Shown piece after piece: positions 50,698 through 59,372 of a stretch of DNA of 64,000 nucleotides (position 1 is its first letter; every line of letters starts with the position of its first letter). Source of the DNA: Alphaproteobacteria bacterium. GTDB lineage: Bacteria > Pseudomonadota > Alphaproteobacteria > Micavibrionales > Micavibrionaceae. The stretch is from positions 2,418,001-2,482,000 of the forward strand of contig CP065008.1 in the NCBI GenBank assembly GCA_016699735.1, written 5' to 3'. The notes beneath the pieces are model-generated. The model did no database searches. It was not told the DNA's origin and saw only the letters and a program-made list of their open reading frames with translations. The position numbers and the translations under genes were made by a program.

Positions 50698-51735
50698 TTA
50701 ACCGTTAAACCGCCCTGGCGACAGCGCCGCCCGCAAGCCCTCGGAAAACTCAACTTCTCCGCGCCCCGTTAACGCACCCGCCAGAAATTCCGCCGCCCGC
50801 AGCGAACTCAAAATCCCGTGCGACCCGTGCGCAGTAGACACGTAAATTTTCCGCCGCTCATCCAGCGTCCCCACGATCGGGAAATGATCCGGCGACGTCG
50901 TCCGCACCGCCGCCCGCTGCCCCTCGATCGTATGCAGCCCCCGGAACGCACACAGATGCTCGTGCAACTTCATGATGTTATCCAGATCGTCCTGCCCGAT
51001 GATCTCGCTGTGGTCCAGCCACCTCTGGAACGTCGACCCCACGCAATGCACCCGGTTGATGACGGGCGTCACATACCCCCCGTAACCGACCGTGCAGCGC
51101 AGTTTACGAGTCTCCTCGCTATGATCGATAGAGGTCACCTGTCCCCGCACGGCCTGCAGTGGCAGGTGCGAAGCCTCAGGAAATTTCAAAAGCCCCATCC
51201 CCCCCGCCAGCACGACGGCATCCGCGCCCAGATCGGAAAAATTTTCGATAGGGTGGTCGAGATGAACATCGACCCCCTCCGCATAGGCTGCGCATAATTT
51301 CCGTGGAGAAACCGTCCCCGATTTCGCAAGATAGAGCGCTTCATAGGTGATCGGGATCCCCGCAATCTCGGACGCTTCAGCGGCGGGCACCATCCGCATC
51401 TGCCCCGGCCCCCAGCCCCAGTTCCGCGCGGTTTGCGGAAACCGCTTCCCCTTCTTCTCGTCATTGACCAGATGCAATGCGCCGCAGGGATTCCACTCGA
51501 TCCCCTCAAGAGTCTCGAAAACCTTCAGCGCAGCAAAAAACGCGCCGGAATAAAATTCCTGCTCCGGCCCCTTCTCGGCGGTAAAGCGCGGATTATAAAG
51601 CCCGACCGCATTCCCCGACGCGGCGGGAGCCAACGTGGCGGCCTCCTCATAAAGCACAGGCTCCAGCCCGGCGCGCCGGAAAACATAAGCGCACGCCGTC
51701 CCCGCCAACCCGCCGCCGATGATCGCGATTTTCAT
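50698..51735 (-). CDS. FAD-dependent oxidoreductase, MnmC C-terminal-domain type
   Basis: A 345-residue flavoprotein of the DAO fold with IIGGGLAGTACAYVF at residues 4-18 (FAD-binding GxGxxG). It also has ASGNAVGLYNPRFT and RTTSPDHFPIVG, which are typical of the FAD domain of MnmC. MnmC converts cmnm5(s2)U34 of tRNA to nm5(s2)U. Here the FAD domain is a separate gene overlapping mnmD by four bases, so the bifunctional enzyme is split into two coupled proteins. Confidence 0.88.
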   Translation of the reverse strand: MKIAIIGGGLAGTACAYVFRRAGLEPVLYEEAATLAPAASGNAVGLYNPRFTAEKGPEQEFYSGAFFAALKVFETLEGIEWNPCGALHLVNDEKKGKRFPQTARNWGWGPGQMRMVPAAEASEIAGIPITYEALYLAKSGTVSPRKLCAAYAEGVDVHLDHPIENFSDLGADAVVLAGGMGLLKFPEASHLPLQAVRGQVTSIDHSEETRKLRCTVGYGGYVTPVINRVHCVGSTFQRWLDHSEIIGQDDLDNIMKLHEHLCAFRGLHTIEGQRAAVRTTSPDHFPIVGTLDERRKIYVSTAHGSHGILSSLRAAEFLAGALTGRGEVEFSEGLRAALSPGRFNG

Positions 51736-52457
51736 GCTTTGACGCCTCCGGCATAAACCCCCGTCAGCATATCCCGCTTGCGCCCGAACCCCGGCACCTT
51801 GTGAACCTCGAACCCCGCATTCTGCAGCCCGCGCCGCACATCCCCCGCCGCCGTGAAGGTCGCAAAGCTCGTGCCCGCATGACTCAACCGCGCCATATGG
51901 GAAAAAACCTCATCCGTCCACATCTCGGGGTTGGTCGCGGGTTTGAACCCATCAAGGAACCACGCATCCACCCGCGCCTCCAGCGTCGGCAGAACCTCCG
52001 CCACATCCCCGATATGCAGGGTCAGGCGCACATCCTCTGCCACGTCAATCGAATGGGCGCCTGTCTTGGGCACGGGATACAGATCGCAAAAACGCGCCAG
52101 CTTATCCCCCAGTTCCTCTTCCCACACCGAGAGGACATCGCGGATAAACGCGCCATTAACCGGATATTTTTCCACCGAGATAAATTCAAGACGTCGCGGA
52201 TTGTTATTGACCCGCAGCGTCTTCCACAACAGCCACGCCGCGAGAAAATTCAGACCCGTCCCAAACCCCGTCTCTCCGATGACAAACGTCCCCCGGAAAT
52301 CATGATCGCCCCATCGCTCCGGCAGGCGGTTGCCCTCCAGAAACACGTGCCGCGTCTCCGCCAGCCCGTCCTCTACGGAAAAATAAACATCGTCGAACCG
52401 CTCTGACCTTGGCACGCTTGCCATTTTGCTCCATATTTCCTTATTCTTGATGTTCAC
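51732..52457 (-). CDS. mnmD: tRNA (5-methylaminomethyl-2-thiouridine) methyltransferase MnmD
   Basis: A 241-residue SAM-dependent enzyme equal to the N-terminal half of MnmC. It contains SERFDDVYFS, VIGETGFGTGLNFLAAW (SAM site) and VDAWFLDGFKPATNPEMW. It adds the final methyl group of mnm5(s2)U34. The frame starts at GTG 52457; an ATG at 52424 has GGAG nearby but would remove residues (EIW) that align with the family. It is divergent from the M3 peptidase gene by 21 bases. Confidence 0.92.
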   Translation of the reverse strand: MNIKNKEIWSKMASVPRSERFDDVYFSVEDGLAETRHVFLEGNRLPERWGDHDFRGTFVIGETGFGTGLNFLAAWLLWKTLRVNNNPRRLEFISVEKYPVNGAFIRDVLSVWEEELGDKLARFCDLYPVPKTGAHSIDVAEDVRLTLHIGDVAEVLPTLEARVDAWFLDGFKPATNPEMWTDEVFSHMARLSHAGTSFATFTAAGDVRRGLQNAGFEVHKVPGFGRKRDMLTGVYAGGVKA

Positions 52458-52478
52458 GAGTCCAACTGAGGTTTTCGC

Positions 52479-54533
52479 ATGTCTTCCAACCCGCTGCTAG
52501 AAAAATCGACCCTCCCCAACCAGGCGCCCCCCTTTGACCGGATCAAAACGGAGCATTACCTGCCGGGCCTCAAGGCCGCCATAGAGGAAGCGGAAAAGAA
52601 CATCGCCAAACTCAAGAAGAACAAGGCGGAGCCGGACTTTGAGAATACCCTTGTCGCCCTTGAATGCGCCTCCGAGACACTCGATCAGGTGACTTCCGCC
52701 TTCTATAACCAGCTCTCCGCCGTGGGCGGGGACGATCTGCACGCGCTGGCCGCCGAAATGGGGCCGCTGGGCGCGAAATTCTCCAACGATGTGCTGCTGG
52801 ATGCCAAACTGTTCAAGCGCGTCAAGGCGGTTTACGACAAACGCGGCTCCCTCACACTCACCCCCGAGCAGAAAACCCTGCTGGAGGACACCTATAAGGG
52901 CTTCGTGCGTGGCGGTGCGAATTTGAGCAAGAAGAAAAAGGCTCGCCTGCGCGAGATTTCCGAACGACTCTCCACCCTTACGCCCGCCTTCATGCAGAAC
53001 ACGGTGAAATCCGCCGAAGCCTTCGAACTCGTGATTAGCGATAAAAAAGACCTCTCCGGCCTGCCCGACAGCGCGATTGACAGCGCGGCTCATGCGGCGG
53101 AGGAAAAGGGCTATACAGGAAAATGGCTCTTCACGCTGGACTACCCCAGCTTCGGCCCCTTTCTGCAATATGCCGACAACCGCGAACTGCGCGAGAAAAT
53201 CTGGCGCGCCTTCGGCTCCCGCGCGTGGAAGGGCGAATACGATAATTCCGCCATTATCCTCGAAACCGTGAAGCTGAAAAAGGAACGCGCGAAACTTCTG
53301 GGCTATAAGACTCATGCCCACTATGTGCTGGAGGAGCGCATGGCCAAATCCCCCGAACAGGTCATGGAGTTCCTCAAAAAACTCAAGACCGCCTACAAAC
53401 CTGCCGCCAAGAAAGACCTCGCCACCCTCAAGAAATACGCCGCGAAGGAACACGGCCTGACCGAACTCATGCCGTGGGATGTCGGCTATTACGCCGAAAA
53501 GCTCCGCAAGAAGCTTTTTGATTTCACCTCCGAGGATTTCCGCCCTTACTATTCCCTCGAAAAAGTCCTTAAGGGCTGCTTCGATCATTTCAGCAAGCTT
53601 TTCGGCATCCGCTTCAACAACGCCGAGGGCAAATACCCCGTCTGGCACAAGGATGTTCAGGTCTTCGACGTGGTCAACAGCAGGGACGGCGCGTTTGTGG
53701 GAACCTTTTACGCCGACTTCCACCCCCGCACCGGCAAAAATCAGGGCGCATGGATGACGACCTATCGCAATCAGGGTCTCTGGCGCGGCAAGGTCGAACG
53801 CCCCGTGGTGGCGATTGTCTGCAACTTCACCAAGCCGACGAACGACAAGCCCTCCCTGCTCACGCACGGAGAGGTCACGACGCTGTATCATGAAATGGGG
53901 CACGCCATCCACGGCCTGCTCTCCGATGTCACCTACCGCGCCGTCGCCGGAACGAACGTAAGATGGGACTTCGTGGAGCTGCCCTCGCAGCTACAGGAAA
54001 ACTGGTGCTACGAAAAATCGGTGCTGGATACGTTTGCCGAACATTACCAGACCAGCGAGAAAATCCCCGCCGCTTTGGTCGAAAAACTGAACAAGGCCCA
54101 GAATTACATGGTCGGCTGGGGCGGTTTGCGCCAGATCGGCCTCGCGCAGCTCGACATGGCGTGGCATACGAAAAACCCCGACAAGATCACGGATGTGGAA
54201 AGCTTCGAAGACGCGGCCATGAAGGATACCGCGCTCTTCCCGCGTCTGGCGGGTCCGTCTTCCTGCTCCTTCGGGCATATTTTCGCGGGCGGTTATTCGG
54301 CGGGCTATTACAGCTATAAATGGGCCGAAGTGCTGGACGCCGACACGTTCGAGCTGTTCAAGGAAAAGGGCTTGTATGATAGCGCCAGCGCGCAGGCCTA
54401 CCGCAAACTTCTGGCCAGCGGCGGCTCCGAGGAACCGGCGGTGCTCTACCGCAATTTCCGCGGCCGCGACGCCGACCCGGATGCGCTGCTAAGGCGGGAG
54501 GGGTTATTGAAGGCGGAGAAAAAGGCGGCTTGA
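52479..54533 (+). CDS. M3-family oligopeptidase (OpdA/Dcp-like)
   Basis: A 684-residue thimet-oligopeptidase-type metallopeptidase. The zinc site is TLYHEMGHAIHGLL near residue 470, with the third ligand in the family-typical downstream helix. The substrate-binding GHIFAGGYSAGYYSYKWAEV is near 600. Length and start (PLLEKSTLPNQAPPFDRI) match oligopeptidase A/Dcp. It degrades short peptides in the cytoplasm and is very likely functional. Confidence 0.95.
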   Translation: MSSNPLLEKSTLPNQAPPFDRIKTEHYLPGLKAAIEEAEKNIAKLKKNKAEPDFENTLVALECASETLDQVTSAFYNQLSAVGGDDLHALAAEMGPLGAKFSNDVLLDAKLFKRVKAVYDKRGSLTLTPEQKTLLEDTYKGFVRGGANLSKKKKARLREISERLSTLTPAFMQNTVKSAEAFELVISDKKDLSGLPDSAIDSAAHAAEEKGYTGKWLFTLDYPSFGPFLQYADNRELREKIWRAFGSRAWKGEYDNSAIILETVKLKKERAKLLGYKTHAHYVLEERMAKSPEQVMEFLKKLKTAYKPAAKKDLATLKKYAAKEHGLTELMPWDVGYYAEKLRKKLFDFTSEDFRPYYSLEKVLKGCFDHFSKLFGIRFNNAEGKYPVWHKDVQVFDVVNSRDGAFVGTFYADFHPRTGKNQGAWMTTYRNQGLWRGKVERPVVAIVCNFTKPTNDKPSLLTHGEVTTLYHEMGHAIHGLLSDVTYRAVAGTNVRWDFVELPSQLQENWCYEKSVLDTFAEHYQTSEKIPAALVEKLNKAQNYMVGWGGLRQIGLAQLDMAWHTKNPDKITDVESFEDAAMKDTALFPRLAGPSSCSFGHIFAGGYSAGYYSYKWAEVLDADTFELFKEKGLYDSASAQAYRKLLASGGSEEPAVLYRNFRGRDADPDALLRREGLLKAEKKAA

Positions 54534-54549
54534 TTTAGGAATGTAAAAC

Positions 54550-55260
54550 GTGACAGCAAAAATAATACTTTGCAGCAATTGCGGAGCGCATAACAGAATA
54601 CCTAAAGAGAAAACTAAGCAAAAAGCTGCTTGCGGTGATTGCAGCAATATCCTTGCAGTAATAGGTAGTAAGCGCCCACTTATTGCATCCTTATTAGGAA
54701 TAATTGTCAATTTATGGTTCGTTTGGGTTTTAGTATTCATTTTTATTGTTTTGCCACATTTTGAGAACTCTACCCATAAAAACTCTAATGGAAGAACCTC
54801 TAACATAAGAAAAATCTCACCCGACGAAACTTTAATACTGGACAACGGAGTACTATTAACTGATGGACAGGCATTATCGCCAGTAGAAATTAAGCCAGGA
54901 ATCATTTCAAAAAGTTTTGCTTCCGGCGTCGCTCCCCTAGAAATCAAAACACAAATAGGGAACGACTATTACGTCAAGATAGTAAATATAGAGGACAATA
55001 AACCGAGTTTAACCGCCTATATCATCGGAGGTCACCCCTTTGAGGTGAAAATGCCATTGGGCACATACGAAATCCGCTACGCAGCTGGAAACATTTGGTA
55101 TGGCACCTCTTATTTTTTCGGACCGGGTACAACTTTCAAAGCTAATGAATTGTTTGATTTTACCTCCGACGGACAAGGATATACTGGCTACACGGTTGAA
55201 CTTATTTTGCAAACAAACGGTAACTTAAGAACCTTTTATATTGATCCCTCGAAATTTTAG
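54550..55260 (+). CDS. zinc-ribbon membrane protein, AT-rich
   Basis: A 236-residue protein. It has an N-terminal zinc ribbon (CSNCGAHNR and ACGDCSN, residues 8-31), one TM helix (about 43-70, IASLLGIIVNLWFVWVLVFIF) and an extracytoplasmic beta-rich domain with FEVKMPLGTYEIRYAAG. It starts at GTG with a weak ribosome site. Base composition is far more AT-rich than the flanking M3 peptidase gene. It interlocks stop codons with the next, convergent gene, and the pair looks like an acquired island. Function unknown. Confidence 0.68.
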   Translation: MTAKIILCSNCGAHNRIPKEKTKQKAACGDCSNILAVIGSKRPLIASLLGIIVNLWFVWVLVFIFIVLPHFENSTHKNSNGRTSNIRKISPDETLILDNGVLLTDGQALSPVEIKPGIISKSFASGVAPLEIKTQIGNDYYVKIVNIEDNKPSLTAYIIGGHPFEVKMPLGTYEIRYAAGNIWYGTSYFFGPGTTFKANELFDFTSDGQGYTGYTVELILQTNGNLRTFYIDPSKF

Positions 55261-56540
55261 GAGGCGGCGCGTTTTTTGTTGTTAGCATCATTTGAAAGCC
55301 AATTATATGCGGCATTTATTGTTTTTAATATTTCTTCTGAATCCTTAATTCGCTCAATAGGAATGCCCTGTGCGAGCAATATATCAGGATGGTGTTTTCT
55401 TACTAATTCTTTATAAGCAACTTTTACTTCATCATGCTTTGCATTAGCGCCCAAACCTAAAATTTTCAGGTACTGCGTTCGCGTTTGATAAGAAAAATTA
55501 CTGTTTGATGCGCCTTTCTTTTCTTGTCGAATGCTTTCAAAAAGCAAGAAAAGACGCTCTATCTCGTAACTAGGAAATTGGAAAACACGACAGACGTTTT
55601 CAATTATCTGTCTTTCTTCATTAGTTATGACGCCATCCGCTGCTGCAATTTGGATAAGACCAATAATAATATGTTCTAGCGGCTCTTGCTGACCTTCAAA
55701 AAGTGCATAAATTTTTTGAGCTGGTTCTTGTATACCTTCAACCGAAGTAGCAGCTCTTCTAAAAATATCCTCTGAACCGGGAAAAGACTTTTCATCAATA
55801 CCAAAATAAGTTTTAAAAGTCTTAATTTCTACGGCGTCCACGCGACCATCTGCTTTGCAGACTTTAGCGCCCAAAATAATTACAGCCTCAAAAAATTCGC
55901 TTCTTCTTGGCTTTTTCTTCTCCTTAACAACCTCATCTTTCCAAGTTAACCCAAGATAGTTTTTCATAAAATAGAGAAAACAGTCTCTATCAATCGAAAT
56001 ATCTATAGCTTCATGACCTTTCCAAAAATTAAAGAAAGACTCTTTCAAACTTTTTGATTTTTTGGAAACCTGAAACGAGAAAACATCTAAACTTTTTTTA
56101 ACGTCTTTATCTCTCAAATTAAAAAGCAATTCGTAATTTTTAAAAAACTCTCCTTTTTCAGCAAATTGATATTGACCCCATGAAACAAAGCTTTTTGTTT
56201 TAAGTTGCTTTTCGTATCTTTCCATGCGGTTGGTAAACGTTACTTCATGAAAAATGGCAGAAGCACGCATCACGGCTTCAGCTTTTTTTTTCTCGTTAAT
56301 CCCAAAAAAAGAACGCTCCTGATCTATCTTTATTTGAAATCCATCCGACATATGTAAACAAAGGTATGTTTCATAGGTCGTACTCGCAACGCTATTTTTT
56401 ATAGCGGTGGCGGAATACTTAATACTAAAAATGTCCTCGTAGGAATAATCGCAATCTTCCCCGTAAACAAAACCTTCATCGTAAAAAATTAAATCTTTTA
56501 AATACTCTAAGACTAGTCCTTCTTCGTCTTCATTTTTCAT
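55257..56540 (-). CDS. TerB-DnaJ domain protein (DjlA-like), AT-rich
   Basis: A 427-residue protein. Residues 1-200 are of unknown family. A TerB-like helical domain spans about 210-335 (CKADGRVDAVEIKTFKTYF, QIAAADGVITNEERQII), and a C-terminal J domain spans about 360-420 (YLKILGLGANAKHDEVKVAY, KHHPD). DjlA has the TerB plus J order but a TM anchor; none is seen here. The HPD tripeptide is intact, so DnaK stimulation is likely. Codon use is AT-rich and Lys/Glu-rich, suggesting transfer. Confidence 0.82.
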   Translation of the reverse strand: MKNEDEEGLVLEYLKDLIFYDEGFVYGEDCDYSYEDIFSIKYSATAIKNSVASTTYETYLCLHMSDGFQIKIDQERSFFGINEKKKAEAVMRASAIFHEVTFTNRMERYEKQLKTKSFVSWGQYQFAEKGEFFKNYELLFNLRDKDVKKSLDVFSFQVSKKSKSLKESFFNFWKGHEAIDISIDRDCFLYFMKNYLGLTWKDEVVKEKKKPRRSEFFEAVIILGAKVCKADGRVDAVEIKTFKTYFGIDEKSFPGSEDIFRRAATSVEGIQEPAQKIYALFEGQQEPLEHIIIGLIQIAAADGVITNEERQIIENVCRVFQFPSYEIERLFLLFESIRQEKKGASNSNFSYQTRTQYLKILGLGANAKHDEVKVAYKELVRKHHPDILLAQGIPIERIKDSEEILKTINAAYNWLSNDANNKKRAAS

Positions 56541-56608
56541 TGCTAATTCACTTTTAAATAAAATCTCACAGTATAATCTTGATCACCCATAGTCTTCCTG
56601 TCAAATCC

Positions 56609-56684
56609 CTTCGCGCCTTCGCGATTCAAATGAACCCTTCTCCCCTGCGGCCCTGAATCGCAAAGCCGCAAAGCGTTCCGCGCC
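56609..56684. repeat. type C palindrome, array copy 1
   Basis: Left arm CTTCGCGCCTTCGCGATTC, right arm GAATCGCAAAGCCGCAAAG, then GTTCCGCGCC. It is followed directly by the TCTCTG spacer (56688-56715) and a palindrome with CCCGCCTTCGCGGG (about 56733-56755). Confidence 0.82.
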
Positions 56685-56793
56685 AATGGTCTCTGTTTTT
56701 CTCTGTCTATCTCTGGTGTTTTTTCATAAATGGATTCCCGCCTTCGCGGGAATGCCGTGATTGTTGCAGAGGTGGAACGGCAAACACGGCAAG

Positions 56794-56869
56794 CTTCGCG
56801 TCTTCGCGATTCAAATAAACTCTTCGCCCCTGCGGCCCTGAATCGCAAAGCCGCAAAGCCTCCCGCGCC
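56794..56869. repeat. type C palindrome, array copy 2
   Basis: Same arms as copy 1 with a few substitutions (AAATAAACTC in the loop). A type A palindrome (56882-56901) follows. Confidence 0.82.
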
Positions 56870-56881
56870 GCCCTCTCGGGC

Positions 56882-56901
56882 ATCCCCGCGCAAGCGGGGA
56901 T
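56882..56901. repeat. dispersed palindrome, type A, second copy
   Basis: Identical to 50001-50020: an 8-bp perfect stem with a GCAA loop, lying between type C copies 2 and 3. Confidence 0.85.
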
Positions 56902-56911
56902 CCATACCCCC

Positions 56912-56995
56912 CTTCGCGTCTTCGCGATTCACATGAAGCGTCCGCGCTTTTGGCCCTGAATCGCAAAGCCGCCAAGACGCAAAGCGTTCCGCGCC
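56912..56995. repeat. type C palindrome, array copy 3 (longer right arm)
   Basis: The right arm reads GAATCGCAAAGCCGCCAAG, then ACGCAAAGCG, eight bases longer than copies 1 and 2. This version matches the left arm better. Confidence 0.82.
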
Positions 56996-57052
56996 AATGG
57001 TCTCTGTTTTTCTCTGTCTATCTCTGGTGTTTTTTCATAAATGGATTCCCGC

Positions 57053-57122
57053 CTTCGCGATTCAAATGAACCCTTCTCCCCTGCGGCCCTGAATCGCAAA
57101 GCCGCCAAGACGCAAAGCGTTC
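57053..57122. repeat. type C palindrome, array copy 4, chimeric left end
   Basis: The left part starts as the GGATTCCCGCCTTCGCG palindrome and then switches within CTTCGCG into the type C loop (ATTCAAATGAACCC). The right arm is the long version. Confidence 0.8.
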
Positions 57123-57313
57123 TGCTCCAATGTCATGCCCGTGCAGACGGACATCGAGTAAAAAACACCAGGGACAAACAGAGGAAAACAGAGACCGGAA
57201 GCGCCATAATCTCTGTTTTTCTCTGTCTATCTCTGGTGTTTTTTCATAAATGGATTCCCGCCTTCGCGGGAATGCCGTGATTGTTGCAGAGGTGGAACGG
57301 CAAACACCGCCCC

Positions 57314-57388
57314 CTTCGCGTCTTCGCGATTCACATAAACCCATCGCCCTGCGGCCTTGAATCGCAAAGCCGCAAAGCGTTCCGCGCC
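57314..57388. repeat. type C palindrome, array copy 5
   Basis: Left arm CTTCGCGTCTTCGCGATTC, right arm GAATCGCAAAGCCGCAAAG. It is followed by a truncated TCTCTG spacer (57392-57418). Confidence 0.82.
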
Positions 57389-57553
57389 GACGGTCTCTGT
57401 TTTTCTCTGTCTATCTCATTAGTTTTAAAAAATTCCCGCCTTCGCCGGAAAGACAGGGGGGGGGGCCGGAATGAAAAGAAAGCACTACCCCCGTCGTGAT
57501 CGCCGTGATCGTTGTGTTTAAAAACTCTCCGCGCCCTCTGCGGCTCAAAACCC

Positions 57554-58447
57554 CTAGAACAACTCCATCAGCATACACCGCGCTGACCCGCCGCCATATT
57601 TCTCCAGAGTCGGAATAGGGCTGGAGACAAGCCGCGAAAAATGCCGCCCGATCGTCTCGAATTGCGCCTTATCCAGCGCCGCCCGCGCCGTATCCGAAAG
57701 CGTGAGCATCCGCGCACCCCCCTCCCCGATCACCTCCAGCGCGTTCCCGCAATTCGCACGCAGCTGCGCCATCGACAGTTCAATCACCTCATGCGTGGAT
57801 TGAAGTTTCTTCAAAACAGCGTCCCGGTAGGGCGGCAGCAAACATTCAACGCACAGCGCCGCCACCTCCGTGCCGATCCACATCAGATAATCGGTATGAT
57901 AAACCGGAATTCCCGCGTGGCTCTCCGTCTCGAACATCAAAACCTCATACCCCATAAACTCCGCCCATAGTTTCACAAGCTCGGGATTGGTCCGCTTCGA
58001 CAGCGCGGCATAGGCAATCTTGTTGACATGATCGGCAACGATGCTCGCCGTACTTTCAAGATACTTTCCTTCCTTCTCATACCCGCTCCAGTCCGTGACG
58101 TTCGGATAGGATTTGCGAAGCATCGCGATAATATCCGGCCGCCGCTCCTTCTGGCGGTTCACGCTCAGCATCGGATAAAGAATCATCCGCCCGTCCGGGT
58201 AAACCGACGCCCAGTTGGGAAAGACCATATCCGGCGACCCCCGGTGCCCCAGCACGGTCGTGACCTTCACCCCCGCCGCCACCAGCGCGTCACGATAATC
58301 GCGGAATTCGCGGACCGCCGCCCGCGAAATTTCCTCACGCGAACGGTCATCCCGCTCCGCCTGATACGCATTGGTTTCCAGCGTCTCGGGATTCGTGTAA
58401 AATTCAGCGGGTTCGATCATCAGCAGATGATCCGTGGATTGTTTCAT
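57554..58447 (-). CDS. ctlX: citrulline hydrolase-like amidinotransferase-fold protein (CtlX family)
   Basis: A 297-residue member of the arginine deiminase/amidinotransferase superfamily. The C-terminal catalytic Cys291 is in GGGSARCML; the catalytic His is in GIPVYHTDYLMW, and the acidic residue is likely in KYLESTASIV. Length and the PDMVFPNWASV motif match the family named citrulline utilization hydrolase. A dimethylargininase-like activity is the alternative. It stands alone between the repeat array and rlmJ. Confidence 0.85.
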   Translation of the reverse strand: MKQSTDHLLMIEPAEFYTNPETLETNAYQAERDDRSREEISRAAVREFRDYRDALVAAGVKVTTVLGHRGSPDMVFPNWASVYPDGRMILYPMLSVNRQKERRPDIIAMLRKSYPNVTDWSGYEKEGKYLESTASIVADHVNKIAYAALSKRTNPELVKLWAEFMGYEVLMFETESHAGIPVYHTDYLMWIGTEVAALCVECLLPPYRDAVLKKLQSTHEVIELSMAQLRANCGNALEVIGEGGARMLTLSDTARAALDKAQFETIGRHFSRLVSSPIPTLEKYGGGSARCMLMELF

Positions 58448-58562
58448 GGCTGGCCCTGTGAAAATGAGACTCTGCTGCAGACAGCATAGGAAAAGATGGT
58501 TAAAACTATGCCAAAAAGGGCGGTCTGACGCCAGACCCTTATGAAAAAGGCCGGAAAACCTA

Positions 58563-59372
58563 ATGTTATCCTACCAGCACATCTACCACGCCGGCTCCCT
58601 GCCCGATATCCATAAGCACATGGCGCTGGCCGAAATCCTTGACCTCATGGTCAAAAAGGACAAGCCGTTGACCTACTTCGAAACTCACGCCGGACGCGGC
58701 TATTACGACCTCTCGGCCCCGGAGGCGCAAAAAACCGGCGAAGCCGCCGAAGGCATCCACAAAATGCTTAAAGAGACATGGTTCCCGCCGACCCGCCCCT
58801 TCATGCGTGTGCTACAGGATACCCAACGCACGAAAGGCGCAAACATTTACCCCGGCTCTGCTGCGATTGCCGAATATTACCGCCGCCCCGGTGACAAAAT
58901 GCACCTCATGGAGCTCCACCCCACAGAGTTTACCTTCCTCCAAAGCGCCATAAAAAGCTCCTCTGTAAACATTCAAAGAAAAGACGGGTTTCAGGCGCTT
59001 CTCGCCCTCGCCCCGCCGGAACCGCGCCGCGGCCTTGTCTTTATCGACCCAAGCTACGAAATCAAAAGTGACTACGAGGACATCCCCGTCTATATCGCAA
59101 AACTGATGAAAAAATGGGCCGTGGCAACACTGGTCCTCTGGTACCCCCTGCTCCCCTCGCGCCCGCACGAACCGATGGTTCAGGCACTTCAGGATCTTCT
59201 CCTCCCGAAATCCGGTCTCTTCGAGGTCGAATTCTCCCCCCCGCCCGAACGCGGCGACGGCTGGAAAGCCCTCTACGGCAGCGGCCTGTTCATCGCCAAT
59301 ATCCCCTTCGGCCTCGAGCAGAAGATGGAGGGGATAACCGCCAAACTGAGCGGGATTAGGAAAGCTGATTAG
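58563..59372 (+). CDS. rlmJ: 23S rRNA A2030 N6-methyltransferase RlmJ
   Basis: A 269-residue SAM-dependent methyltransferase. It starts with the RlmJ pattern MLSYQHIYHAGSLPDIHKH, then has ETHAGRGYYDL (SAM binding) and the catalytic VFIDPSYEIKSDY, a DPSY in place of DPPY. Length is normal. Its TAG stop interlocks with that of the convergent gene in the four bases TTAG. Confidence 0.96.
   Translation: MLSYQHIYHAGSLPDIHKHMALAEILDLMVKKDKPLTYFETHAGRGYYDLSAPEAQKTGEAAEGIHKMLKETWFPPTRPFMRVLQDTQRTKGANIYPGSAAIAEYYRRPGDKMHLMELHPTEFTFLQSAIKSSSVNIQRKDGFQALLALAPPEPRRGLVFIDPSYEIKSDYEDIPVYIAKLMKKWAVATLVLWYPLLPSRPHEPMVQALQDLLLPKSGLFEVEFSPPPERGDGWKALYGSGLFIANIPFGLEQKMEGITAKLSGIRKAD

Larger units (their letters stand above)
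56541..57553. other. 1-kb gene-free region filled with dispersed repeats
   Basis: No protein gene is supported here. The content is an array of type C palindromes (five copies), hairpins related to types A and B, and a TCTCTG-rich spacer repeated four times, plus one inverted copy. A run of nine or more Gs lies near 57457. Apparent open frames merely read through repeats. Confidence 0.8.

Noticed and set aside
52497..53912. 471-codon open frame antisense to the M3 peptidase
   Set aside because: The sense strand encodes a complete, motif-bearing peptidase; the antisense frame results from GC-rich third positions.
56595..57465. Possible CRISPR array
   Set aside because: Repeats are long imperfect palindromes at irregular intervals with repeated, not unique, spacers, and no cas genes are present.
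56543..57499. Several short open frames across the repeat region
   Set aside because: They read through dispersed palindromes and spacers and share the same repeated peptide fragments; none has a ribosome site or a family match.
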